From: Flavivirga rizhaonensis
GTDB lineage: Bacteria > Bacteroidota > Bacteroidia > Flavobacteriales > Flavobacteriaceae
DNA length: 64,000 bases
Assembly (NCBI RefSeq): GCF_004791695.1
Contig: NZ_SRSO01000009.1
Coordinates: 62,001-126,000, forward strand
Direction of reading: 5' to 3'
The notes under the pieces are model-generated. The model made no database searches. It had not been told where the DNA came from and was given only the letters and a program-made list of their open reading frames with translations. Below, piece after piece: positions 45,667-53,514 of the stretch (position 1 is the stretch's first letter; each line of letters starts with the position of its first letter). The position numbers and the translations under genes are program-made.

Positions 45667-45703
45667 AAAAGAGGCTGTCTTGATTTTTCAGACAGCCTCT
45701 TTT
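45667..45703 (+). terminator. Terminator with GAGGCTGTCT arms
   Basis: A 14-bp perfect stem (AAAAGAGGCTGTCT / AGACAGCCTCTTTT) with a 9-base loop, then TGTTTT. Its arms match the outer arms of the composite repeats at 22163 and 43574; this is the short form without internal modules. Confidence 0.88.
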
Positions 45704-45984
45704 GTTTTATAAATTGATCATATAATAAATATATTACTAGATTGGTAGACCGAAAGCTTGCTTCGTGAAATACAGAAGTATAAAATAATAAACATTGTAA
45801 AACTGAATTAGTGTGAATTCATGTCAAAAGTTTTTAGAAGGTGAAAGCAAAATGCACTAAAGTATAGTATATATAAACTTAAAGTGAATACCATAGAAAC
45901 ACACCGAAAAATATAGTAAAAGATAATTTTAATTACCCTTAAGAAAATCTTTCTGCATTGATGCTCATTATTCAATTTTAATTT

Positions 45985-46144
45985 GAACTCGTTTAAACTT
46001 TTTCTATTTCCTAAAAAATGGCTGAAATTTACCCATATTTTGTTACTTTTCTTATGCGTAGCTCTGCTATGCTTTGCAAAAAGTGCCTCATCTGAATAAA
46101 TTTCATCTCATTTTCGGTTAAAAACAAAAAGTTTAAACGAGTTC
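45985..46144. repeat. 19-bp perfect inverted repeat enclosing a structured 122-base core
   Basis: GAACTCGTTTAAACTTTTT (45985-46003) is exactly complementary to 46126-46144. Inside, AAAAATGGCTGAAATTTA and TAAATTTCATCTCATTTT are also largely complementary, so the whole 160 bases can fold into one long hairpin. It could be a small non-autonomous transposable repeat or a structured RNA. A 25-codon frame (MAEIYPYFVTFL...) inside is probably incidental. Confidence 0.65.
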
Positions 46145-46301
46145 TTTGTTTACAAATTGACTTTAGGCATAATTATTGTTAAAATCTTCTTAAAAATAAC
46201 GTGAATCTCGGATAAAAATCAATGTATTTTTTACTAGTGAAAAAAGCTGTTTTTGGGTAAATTAAAGTGTGAAATTTTAGTTTAACCTCAAAAAAACCTT
46301 C

Positions 46302-46427
46302 ATGCTTAGAGATAAAATCACAGAATTCTTTATAGAACTGGATGATTTTCATAACGAATTTGATTCTCAGTTAAAAAATATTTTGGCTCTAGAATATTCG
46401 CCAGTCCTCAATTTCACTTATATATGA
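46302..46427 (+). pseudogene. N-terminal fragment of an IS982-like transposase
   Basis: 41 codons, MLRDKITEFFIELDDFHNEF..., resemble the start of IS982-family transposases (xDKIxEIFxxxDDFxxEFxxxLKK). The frame then runs into a stop (TGA 46425-46427) with no DDE catalytic domain downstream. Judged from memory of the family, not from a search. Confidence 0.4.
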
Positions 46428-46689
46428 AAAGGAATGTTTTCAAATACGTTTCTTCCACCTAAAAAATATCATAACATAATTAAATTCTTTCATTAACAGC
46501 AGCTTATTTCTCATTTTTAATGAGATTTAATTACTTTAACCCACCCAATATCAGATATTTATTGTTTTTAAAGTAAGTGACTATAGTAGGAAAAAGAACA
46601 TTTCATCTGTTATATAAATAGTTGTAAGATTTTCACGCAACCTTTTTAATTTTTGTGCATCTAATGTTTAACAAACAAACTCAAAAACA

Positions 46690-46776
46690 ATGAAAATACT
46701 AATTATAATTAGCATCCTAATAGTTGTTAATTTAATTCTTTTGACTTTTAGTGTTAACAAAAAAACAGACCCTTGA
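46690..46776 (+). CDS. Possible 28-aa hydrophobic membrane peptide
   Basis: ATG 46690 opens MKILIIISILIVVNLILLTF, a single strongly hydrophobic helix, then a short polar tail SVNKKTDP. The stop overlaps the 5' arm and loop of a factor-independent terminator, as the uvrB and DUF1456 stops also do here. A TTAATTTTTG box (near consensus) lies about 40 bases upstream. Too short to assign; may be a small membrane peptide of the kind found near toxin or stress genes. Confidence 0.45.
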   Translation: MKILIIISILIVVNLILLTFSVNKKTDP

Positions 46777-46793
46777 ATGAAGGGCCTGTTTTT
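46761..46793. terminator. Terminator between the 28-aa ORF and the M49 peptidase gene
   Basis: Stem AAAAACAG-A-CCCTT / AAGGG-C-CTGTTTTT with one mismatch and a 5-base loop, followed by a run of T. It can work in both directions. Confidence 0.82.
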
Positions 46794-46815
46794 TTTGTTT
46801 ATTAAGTTAAATAAT

Positions 46816-48855
46816 CTAGTTTACCTCTGGTAAGAAATTGTAGTTTTTACTATAATCTAACATCTGACTAGCAAAGGTTTCTGGCTGTGTCACTTTTACC
46901 CCAATTATTTCTCCTTCTTCATTTTTCTCAGCAATTAATACAGGATTCACAAAACCATTATAAGGTGCAGATAAAAATTGTTTATTACGTTCTAAAACTT
47001 CTGCATGTAAGGCTTGATCTACTTTTACACCATAACCTTCAACTAAGGCCTCTACTGCTTCATAATCCCCCTCAGATTTTATACGCTGTGTTTCACGTAA
47101 TAACTGTCCAAAAAGGTCATGTAACTTTTCATAATTATTGATATTGAAGTATGTTTTTCCATCACGTACTACTTTTTCAATAACATTATCGGCTTTACCT
47201 TTTTCAAATACCCAAGCACTCACCCATTGTCTATTTCTCATATGTGCTTCTTCAACATCATCCCCTAAATTTAAACGAATTAGCTGCATTACTAGCCCAT
47301 TTCTAATGTAATCATCATAAGCTGTTTTCCCTACACTTTTCCAATCGTCAACCAATCCTAGTTCTTGCAATTTAGCATCATATAAGTAATATAATCCAAC
47401 TAAATCTGCACGCCCTTCCTCTAAGGTAGAAGCATAATTTTTCAATGTTTCTTTAGTCTCTCCTACCCCTGGATTTAACTGTCCTGAGGCATGTCCTATT
47501 ACTTCATGTAATGCTGTATGTAATTTGTCAGCTAGTTGTCCATATTTTTCCACTAATTTTAGTTCTTCCACATCGTGAGCAAACTCTTTTAAACGTCCAG
47601 AACCACCTGCATTATTATAAGCATGGATAATATTCCCTAAAGAAACAGACTTACTTCCTACTTCTTTTCTAATCCAATTGGCATTAGGTAAATTCACCCC
47701 GATTGGTGTGCTTGGTGATGCATCTCCAGCCTCTCCTGCTACTGTAACAACTTTATAAGAAACACCAACAACGCTATCTTTTTTATGAGCATCCATTAAA
47801 GGAGAATTATCCTCAAACCACTGTGCGTTATCCGATAATACCTTCATTTTTTGAGACATATCAAAATCATTAATTTGAATAATTGATTCATAAGAGCCTC
47901 TATATCCTAACGGATCATTATATACTTCAATAAAACTATTTATATAATCAATATTACCTGCTGTCGCAGAAGTCCAAGCTACATTATAATCATCCCAGAT
48001 TTGTAAATCACCCGTTTTATAATAATCAATTAATAACCCTAGAGCATTACCCTGAGCCTCGTTTTCTGTTACGCCTTTTGCTAATTCTAACCATTTAATA
48101 ATTTCGTCTATTGCCGAACCATATAAACCTCCCGATTTATAAACACGCTCTTTTAATACACCATTTTCTTTTACCAATTGTGAATTTAATCCAAAAGACA
48201 ATGGTCTTTTAGTATCTGGAGATTTCTTTGCAGCATAAAAACTTTGTACATCATTATTAGTAACGTCTGGCCCATAAAAGTTAACTGCAGAAAGTCCTAC
48301 ATTATCAACACCTTTGGCCTGGTTTACTTTTTTCGCATCTGCATTATTAAAAAGAACATCAAAAGCGTCTCTTTCTAAAGTAGTATTTGTATCTGCAAAT
48401 AATTGCTTCAAATAGTCTGAAGAAAACCCTGGTTTTAATTTATCATTCGAATAATGGTGGTGTATTCCATTACTAAACCAAACACGTTTTAAATAGGTTT
48501 CAAAAGCGCTCCAATCTGCGGACGTTTTATCTCCTTTATAGTTTGAATATACATTCTCGAGCGCCTTTCTTATTTTAAGATTATGTCTATAATTTTGATC
48601 CCACATAATATCTCTACCTGCTAAACCAGCTTGAGTGAGATAATATACTAAAGTTTGTTCTTTTAAAGTTAAATTTTCCCATCCAGGAATTTGATAACGA
48701 AGAATTTTAATATCAGCAAACTGCTCTACATTATGGTCAAAAGCAGAGGTTTCTTTCACCTCTATGCTTTTTGTGTTTTCCTTAGATTTATCATGACCAC
48801 ATGATAAAAACAAAGTGCTAATTAGCACCAAATTAAGTATTGATTTTAGTTTCAT
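46816..48855 (-). CDS. Dipeptidyl peptidase III-like M49 metallopeptidase, lipoprotein
   Basis: A 679-aa protein with lipobox LFLSC (Cys ~20), so it is anchored in the envelope. The zinc motif HEVIGH (HExxGH, ~448) and the second motif EEGRAD (~477) are the M49 signature; LNPGVGETKETLKNYASTLE connects them. DPP III removes N-terminal dipeptides from short peptides. The N-terminal half (IPGWENLTLKEQTLVYYLTQAGLAGRDI) is conserved in bacterial members. Monocistronic. Confidence 0.93.
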   Translation of the reverse strand: MKLKSILNLVLISTLFLSCGHDKSKENTKSIEVKETSAFDHNVEQFADIKILRYQIPGWENLTLKEQTLVYYLTQAGLAGRDIMWDQNYRHNLKIRKALENVYSNYKGDKTSADWSAFETYLKRVWFSNGIHHHYSNDKLKPGFSSDYLKQLFADTNTTLERDAFDVLFNNADAKKVNQAKGVDNVGLSAVNFYGPDVTNNDVQSFYAAKKSPDTKRPLSFGLNSQLVKENGVLKERVYKSGGLYGSAIDEIIKWLELAKGVTENEAQGNALGLLIDYYKTGDLQIWDDYNVAWTSATAGNIDYINSFIEVYNDPLGYRGSYESIIQINDFDMSQKMKVLSDNAQWFEDNSPLMDAHKKDSVVGVSYKVVTVAGEAGDASPSTPIGVNLPNANWIRKEVGSKSVSLGNIIHAYNNAGGSGRLKEFAHDVEELKLVEKYGQLADKLHTALHEVIGHASGQLNPGVGETKETLKNYASTLEEGRADLVGLYYLYDAKLQELGLVDDWKSVGKTAYDDYIRNGLVMQLIRLNLGDDVEEAHMRNRQWVSAWVFEKGKADNVIEKVVRDGKTYFNINNYEKLHDLFGQLLRETQRIKSEGDYEAVEALVEGYGVKVDQALHAEVLERNKQFLSAPYNGFVNPVLIAEKNEEGEIIGVKVTQPETFASQMLDYSKNYNFLPEVN

Positions 48856-49005
48856 TATATAAAAATGTTATTAATTATTGTTCAAAAAAGGGGTTCATAA
48901 CTGCCTCTAAATTATTGATTAATCGAAAAAACAATTATTTTTTTAAGAAAAATTTATTTTCGGTGTAACAAATATAATAATTTATTAACTGAGGTTTAAA
49001 ATGAT

Positions 49006-49013
49006 TATATTTG
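49006..49013 (+). promoter_or_regulatory. -7 promoter box for the SRPBCC/GyrI-like gene
   Basis: TATATTTG, an exact TAnnTTTG match, 25 bases before ATG 49039. Confidence 0.5.
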
Positions 49014-49038
49014 ATTTGTATTATTAATCAAAAAAACA

Positions 49039-50061
49039 ATGAAAACTTTTAAGTACATTTTATTCTTATTACTTATCGCTCTTATAGGTACTGCTATTTA
49101 TATTGCTGTACAACCAAATGAATTTGATTTTTCTAGAAGTAAAGTTATCAAAGCGCCAACTTCTCTTTTATTTAATAAAGTAAATGATTTTAAAAATTGG
49201 CCTGATTTTTCTCCTTGGATTGAAAAAGAACCAAATGCCACTTTAACTTATGGAGAAACCACATCTGGTATTGATGGAAACTATGGGTGGAACGGGGACA
49301 TTTTAGGTGAAGGCCATATGAAAACGCTTGCTGTAGAAAAAGATAAATCTATTAATCAACACATTGTATTTATAAAGCCTTTCGAGTCTGAGTCTGATAT
49401 AAATTGGACGTTTGAAAACACTGAAGAAGGTACCAAAGTAACTTGGGGAATGAAAGGGAAACAGGATTTTATGACTAAAATGTATACCACATTTGCTGGC
49501 TCTATTGAAGAAGCTACGGGTCCGGATTTTGAAAGAGGTTTATTTAAACTGGATAGTGTTGTTTCCGCTGATATGAAAAAGTATAGTATAAAAGTAGATG
49601 GCATCACCCAACATAGCGGTGGTTACTATCTTTACAACACAACATCTTGTAAAATCACTGATTTGAAGGCTAAAATGACCGAGATGATGCCTAAAGTTGG
49701 TAACTATGCTATGGCTAATAATATAACAATGGCTGGAGCTCCGTTTACAAGCTATCACAAATGGGATGTAGAGAATAATGCTGTTATGTTTTCATGCTGT
49801 GTTCCTACAACTGAAAAAGTGATTTCTTCGGATAGTGATATTCTTACCGGACAACTAAAACCATTTAAAGCTGTAAAAACAACACTCAAAGGTAATTATG
49901 AAAACTTAAAGGAAGCATGGGAAATAGCATCTAAACATATAAAAGATCATGGTTTAGAAGAATTACATGATCAACCTGCTCTTGAGGTATATAAAACGGA
50001 TCCTATGAGCAATCCAAATCCTGCAGATTGGGTTACTGAAATATATATTGCTGTTAAATAA
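49039..50061 (+). CDS. SRPBCC plus GyrI-like ligand-binding protein, membrane-anchored
   Basis: A 340-aa protein. An N-terminal helix (~5-25) anchors or exports it. Residues ~35-175 are an SRPBCC/polyketide-cyclase-like fold (VIKAPTSLLFNKVNDFKNWPDFSPW ... TKVTWGMKG). Residues ~185-340 look like a GyrI/AraC effector-binding domain (ITMAGAPFTSYHKWD, GNYENLKEAWEIASKHIKDHG, AVEIYIAVK-like end). Both folds bind small hydrophobic molecules. No pathway partner is adjacent. Confidence 0.85.
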   Translation: MKTFKYILFLLLIALIGTAIYIAVQPNEFDFSRSKVIKAPTSLLFNKVNDFKNWPDFSPWIEKEPNATLTYGETTSGIDGNYGWNGDILGEGHMKTLAVEKDKSINQHIVFIKPFESESDINWTFENTEEGTKVTWGMKGKQDFMTKMYTTFAGSIEEATGPDFERGLFKLDSVVSADMKKYSIKVDGITQHSGGYYLYNTTSCKITDLKAKMTEMMPKVGNYAMANNITMAGAPFTSYHKWDVENNAVMFSCCVPTTEKVISSDSDILTGQLKPFKAVKTTLKGNYENLKEAWEIASKHIKDHGLEELHDQPALEVYKTDPMSNPNPADWVTEIYIAVK

Positions 50062-50152
50062 TATGTGGACCTTTTGTGCCTAAACTCTCACTACTATAAA
50101 AAACATAACAAATGAAACATCAGACCATTAAAAACCTAATTAAATTGCACTG

Positions 50153-50518
50153 ATGAAACAGCTTTTACTGGTTTTTTTAGGTGGTGGCTTTGGCAGCGTA
50201 CTACGCTATATTATTGGAAAATATCTAAATAGTGCTGAAACAGGTATTCCTTATGGAACTTTTGCTGCCAATATTTTAGGAAGTTTATTTATTGGTATCA
50301 TACTTGGCTTAGCGGCAAAAAATGACTCACTAACTCAAAACCAAACGTTACTCTTGGCTACTGGCTTTTGTGGCGGTTTCACCACTTTTTCAACTTTTGC
50401 ATACGAAAATCACGTGTTTTTAAAATCGGGAGATTTTACAAGCTTTGCTTTTTATACCATTGCCAGTTTCATTGTTGGTTTTTTGGCTGTGTTTTTGGGG
50501 ATGTTTTTGGTGAAGTGA
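50153..50518 (+). CDS. crcB: Fluoride ion channel FluC/CrcB
   Basis: A 121-aa four-helix membrane protein that forms a dual-topology dimer to export fluoride. It shows GGGFGSVLRYIIGK, FAANILGSLFIGI with the conserved Asn, and the hallmark GFCGGFTTFSTFAYE containing the Phe-box and Na-binding region. Length is typical. No fluoride riboswitch is visible upstream. Probably transcribed alone, 91 bases after the preceding gene. Confidence 0.95.
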   Translation: MKQLLLVFLGGGFGSVLRYIIGKYLNSAETGIPYGTFAANILGSLFIGIILGLAAKNDSLTQNQTLLLATGFCGGFTTFSTFAYENHVFLKSGDFTSFAFYTIASFIVGFLAVFLGMFLVK

Positions 50519-50550
50519 AAACCTTGTCTTTGTAAAAATTTTCTTCCACC

Positions 50551-50608
50551 TTCGTTTAACAAATGATAAAGTTCATTAAAACGGAACTTTATCTAAGCAT
50601 TAAACGAA
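50551..50608. terminator. Nested hairpin after crcB
   Basis: Outer TTCGTTTAA (50551-50559) pairs with 50600-50608, and inner GATAAAGTTC (50565-50574) pairs with 50584-50593. No long T-run follows, so it may be an mRNA 3' stabiliser or a repeat rather than a classic terminator. Confidence 0.55.
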
Positions 50609-50632
50609 CATAATAACGAGAAACAAGTATAC

Positions 50633-51280
50633 CTAATACTTACTAAAAGCCTTAACCCCTGCCTCAATTCTAGTTTTTAAATAATTTTTTCTGGGCACTA
50701 TTGGGCAAGAATATCTATCATTATATGCACAATAAGGGTTATAAGCAGAATTAAAATCGATTACCATGGTATCCCCTTTAGGAATTCTGGCATCAATGTA
50801 ACGGCCTCCTCCATAGCTTTCAAATCCGTTAGTTTCATCTAAAAAAGGTAAAAACAAATAATCTTCATAACCTTCTTTTTCCTTCAAACCTTGGTTTTGA
50901 TAAATATTTAATGTGAAACTTTTTCCTTTTAAATTGAATGCTAGTTCTCCATATTTCACATACTCAGGAAGTCTTGCAGTTGTTGTTTTCATTTTAAAAG
51001 ACTTCTCATTCGGTGTTCTTTTAAACTGTGCTTTTACAACATAAACAGAATCAAACTTAAAGAAATCTAAACCTTCAAAATGCTTTCTATCCTTATCTTT
51101 TAAAGGTGATGTTGTGGCATCTTTATACTCTGCATTAATTGTTCTTTGAAACTCGGTATCCCCTAGAAGAGGCTTCTTTTCCTGAGCACAACTAAATATA
51201 GTAGCCAAAAACAGTACCTGTAAAATACTTTTTTTGATTATGAATTTTAGCTTTTTAAAAGGGGTTGTACTATGTGGCAT
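50633..51280 (-). CDS. DUF1684 lipoprotein
   Basis: A 215-aa predicted lipoprotein. A basic N-terminus is followed by LQVLFLATIFSC, with the lipidated Cys near residue 31. The body fits DUF1684 (GYEDYLFLPFLDETNGFESYGGGRYIDA ... VIDFNSAYNPYCAYNDRYSCPI). The conserved NPYCAY...SCPI cysteines at the end are typical. Function unknown. It stands alone between crcB and the P450 gene. Confidence 0.9.
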   Translation of the reverse strand: MPHSTTPFKKLKFIIKKSILQVLFLATIFSCAQEKKPLLGDTEFQRTINAEYKDATTSPLKDKDRKHFEGLDFFKFDSVYVVKAQFKRTPNEKSFKMKTTTARLPEYVKYGELAFNLKGKSFTLNIYQNQGLKEKEGYEDYLFLPFLDETNGFESYGGGRYIDARIPKGDTMVIDFNSAYNPYCAYNDRYSCPIVPRKNYLKTRIEAGVKAFSKY

Positions 51281-51578
51281 GTTATTATTTTTAATGTCTA
51301 TAATTATTTAATCATGAATGGTTTATAAGACCTTGAAACAAGTTCAGGGTAATATTTATACCATTTCTTGTTTGGAATTACTGTAAAATAAAATAATGAT
51401 TTTTTGCTTTATACAAAATATAAAAATAAAGCATAGCACAAGTTACGGTTTCTTTTTCTATTGAAGTAGAAGGCGAAAAAGGGTGTTTTATTACGGTTAT
51501 TTCAAATGAGAATTGGTATTACTATAAAAAACACATATCGAATATCCTAACTCTTTTAAAATGCTTTTTAGTTTAATA
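51281..51578. other. 298-bp intergenic region, no clear feature
   Basis: AT-rich, with no ORF, terminator or repeat that I can support. It must contain the promoter of the DUF1684 gene. Confidence 0.4.
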
Positions 51579-52985
51579 TTACTTTGCTGGAATAAATGTT
51601 ACTTTTAAATTTTCTGGATACATAGTAAACTCAAATTGTTCTCTAATCGTTTCTGGCTTTACTTCCAATTTAAAATCAAAATACTTACATAACGTTGAAA
51701 TTAAAACAGTCATTTCTGTTTTTGCCAAATGCATTCCAGGACAGTATCGTGGACCGCCTCCAAAGGCTCTCATAACATTAGGAGTGTGATTTTTTTGCAT
51801 TGGGCACTCACTAGCTATCCACCTTTCTGGAACAAAACTATTAGGGTTAGAAAAATAATCATCGTGTGTTTGCGCTACTTTATTCTGTAAAATAATACTA
51901 GTTCCTTTAGGTATCGATACATTATCTATAATAACGTCTTCATTAGATTCCAAATACAATTGAGGCGTTGTTGGTTTTAATCGCATCGCCTCCTGAGCTA
52001 CTGCATTTGCATATTTTAAATCTTCAACATTTTCATAAGTGTCCGGAGTATCTTTAGAATATACTTCCCTAGCTTCCCTTCTTACTTTAGCTACTATTTC
52101 AGGGTGTTGGGCCAAATAGAACATAGCCCAAGACAATGAGTTTGAAGTTGTATCTTCTCCAGCTAATAATATTGTGAATACATTTCCGTAAATCTCTTCA
52201 TCTGTGAAATTTTCGTCTTTATTTTCTACTAATAAAACCTCTAAAAAATTAGAAGGTTGCTCTTTTAATTTTGGATTTTCTGCTATTCTTTTTTTAGCGT
52301 CATTAATAAATTCATAAATAACCTTTTCAATAGATTTTAAAGATTCATCAAGTATTTTATCTTTTTTTCTTTTGAAGTATCTCCATATGGGAATTGGTGC
52401 CGTAACACGGGAATTAATCATTGGAAAAATAACTTCCAAATGCTTTTGAAAACTATTTGATTTATTATTTATGGTATCTAATTTATGTCCGAAAGCAATC
52501 TCCGTTGTAATATCAATTGTAAACGCCATAAATTCTTTTTGCACATTTACTATCGTATTTAGCTGAGAATAGTTTTTAAACTTTTCAAGAATACCTTTAG
52601 TCTTATCCAGAATTATGGGGTAATATGTTTTTATATTTTTTACACTTAAAGCTTCTGCCGTTGGTCTTCTATGTCTTTTCCATACAGTTCCTTCTGCATT
52701 AAAAACACCATCGACTCCCATTTCTTTTAAAATTTCATCAATCTTAGAAAAACGTTTAAAAACTTCTGGTCTTAATCTGAGCATTTGGCTATTAAAATCT
52801 GGATTTGCAGATACCACAAATTGCTTTCCAACAAAATGTATTTTAAATAATTCTCCACATTCTTCAACCCAACGTTCTAAAACCTGATGCTTATTATAGG
52901 TGTTAAATTGTGGCAAATGCCCCAATAAAAATGCTCCTTTGGGGGATTTTAAACCATTAACTTCAATTAGTTTATTATCAGTCAT
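51579..52985 (-). CDS. Cytochrome P450
   Basis: A 468-aa soluble P450 with all hallmarks: I-helix oxygen-binding LLAGEDTTSNSLSW (~274), ExxR in AQEAMRLKPT (~332), the PERW meander, and the heme Cys loop FGGGPRYCPGMHLAK (~413). It lacks a membrane anchor, so it is cytoplasmic. Redox partners are not adjacent. Its overall character (CYP4/CYP102-like, ~465 aa) suggests fatty-acid or lipid oxidation, but the substrate is inference. Confidence 0.95.
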   Translation of the reverse strand: MTDNKLIEVNGLKSPKGAFLLGHLPQFNTYNKHQVLERWVEECGELFKIHFVGKQFVVSANPDFNSQMLRLRPEVFKRFSKIDEILKEMGVDGVFNAEGTVWKRHRRPTAEALSVKNIKTYYPIILDKTKGILEKFKNYSQLNTIVNVQKEFMAFTIDITTEIAFGHKLDTINNKSNSFQKHLEVIFPMINSRVTAPIPIWRYFKRKKDKILDESLKSIEKVIYEFINDAKKRIAENPKLKEQPSNFLEVLLVENKDENFTDEEIYGNVFTILLAGEDTTSNSLSWAMFYLAQHPEIVAKVRREAREVYSKDTPDTYENVEDLKYANAVAQEAMRLKPTTPQLYLESNEDVIIDNVSIPKGTSIILQNKVAQTHDDYFSNPNSFVPERWIASECPMQKNHTPNVMRAFGGGPRYCPGMHLAKTEMTVLISTLCKYFDFKLEVKPETIREQFEFTMYPENLKVTFIPAK

Positions 52986-53212
52986 ATATGATTATACTTT
53001 AAATCAAAAAGTGCTTTAGAGTGCTATTACTAAGGTCCGACTCGACTCTATAGACATAAGACCGCTTCGCTATTAAAACTAAGGACAAAGACTTAGTAAT
53101 AACTAACCGACAAGCAGCAACACAAAAAAATAACTATATATTTGAAAACTATATTTTTTTCATAGTTAAAAAATATTTTCATTTCAAAAATACAACTTAA
53201 GAATATTTTATA
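52986..53212. other. Upstream region of the P450 gene
   Basis: No gene. TATTACTAAG (53025-53034) has an inverted copy at 53092-53101. Very AT-rich sequence follows to 53212. It lies between the divergent P450 gene and the candidate small transcript. Confidence 0.4.
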
Positions 53213-53220
53213 TAGCTTTG
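53213..53220 (+). promoter_or_regulatory. -7 promoter box for the candidate small transcript
   Basis: TAGCTTTG is an exact TAnnTTTG match. It is followed, 128 bases later, by a strong terminator with no annotated gene in between. Confidence 0.5.
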
Positions 53221-53225
53221 TAGCT

Positions 53226-53380
53226 TCAAAAGAAATAAAAATGCGTTGTATCGTCACAATTTATAGAAAGCAATGGACCTCTTTAAAGAGAGTATGTTGG
53301 ACTTGTCATATATTGTGGTGATATAAATATAAAATATTACAATATGTAAAAGTCCGACTGAAAAGTCGGACTTTTTATTT
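53226..53380 (+). ncRNA. Candidate ~150-nt small RNA or mini-mRNA
   Basis: Defined by the promoter box at 53213 and the terminator at 53348-53375. It contains ATG 53241 to TGA 53321, 26 codons (MRCIVTIYRKQWTSLKRVCW...), placed about 15 bases after the expected start, the spacing seen for real genes in this window. The peptide is basic with 3 Cys and 3 Trp. Whether RNA or peptide matters cannot be decided from sequence. Confidence 0.45.
53348..53375 (+). terminator. Strong terminator with GAAA tetraloop, no annotated gene upstream
   Basis: A perfect 12-bp stem AAAAGTCCGACT / AGTCGGACTTTT with the stable loop GAAA, then TTATTTTT. The nearest upstream gene (P450) runs the other way and the next gene (53515) starts downstream, so it has no known client. 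Confidence 0.88.
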
Positions 53381-53514
53381 TTAGTGAAACTTGAAATTTG
53401 ACTGTTGCGTAGCAACTGAATAAATTTAATTGGTTAAACTAATCCTGACGAAGGTCAAGATCTAAATAAACAAAAAATTATATGTAGAAATAGAAACCTG
53501 AACAATTAGAACTA

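Larger units (their letters stand above)
45704..46689. other. Gene-poor ~1-kb stretch
   Basis: No full-length gene on either strand. It contains a long inverted repeat (45985-46144), a transposase N-terminal fragment (46302-46427) and AT-rich filler, and ends before a 28-codon ORF. It looks like the remains of an insertion. Confidence 0.55.

Noticed and set aside
46030-46110. 25-codon ORF inside the 45985-46144 repeat
   Set aside because: It has no promoter box or conserved look, and is contained in a hairpin; most likely a chance frame.
50062-50160. Possible fluoride riboswitch before crcB
   Set aside because: CACTGATGAAACAG looks faintly like the end of the fluoride aptamer, but the conserved pseudoknot and GG...GATGG start are absent; the ATG is simply in that string.
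53400-53480. Short GTTGC/GCAAC and CTGACGAAGGTCA pairs before the MFS gene
   Set aside because: They resemble a flavobacterial dispersed repeat but are too short to support as an element on their own.
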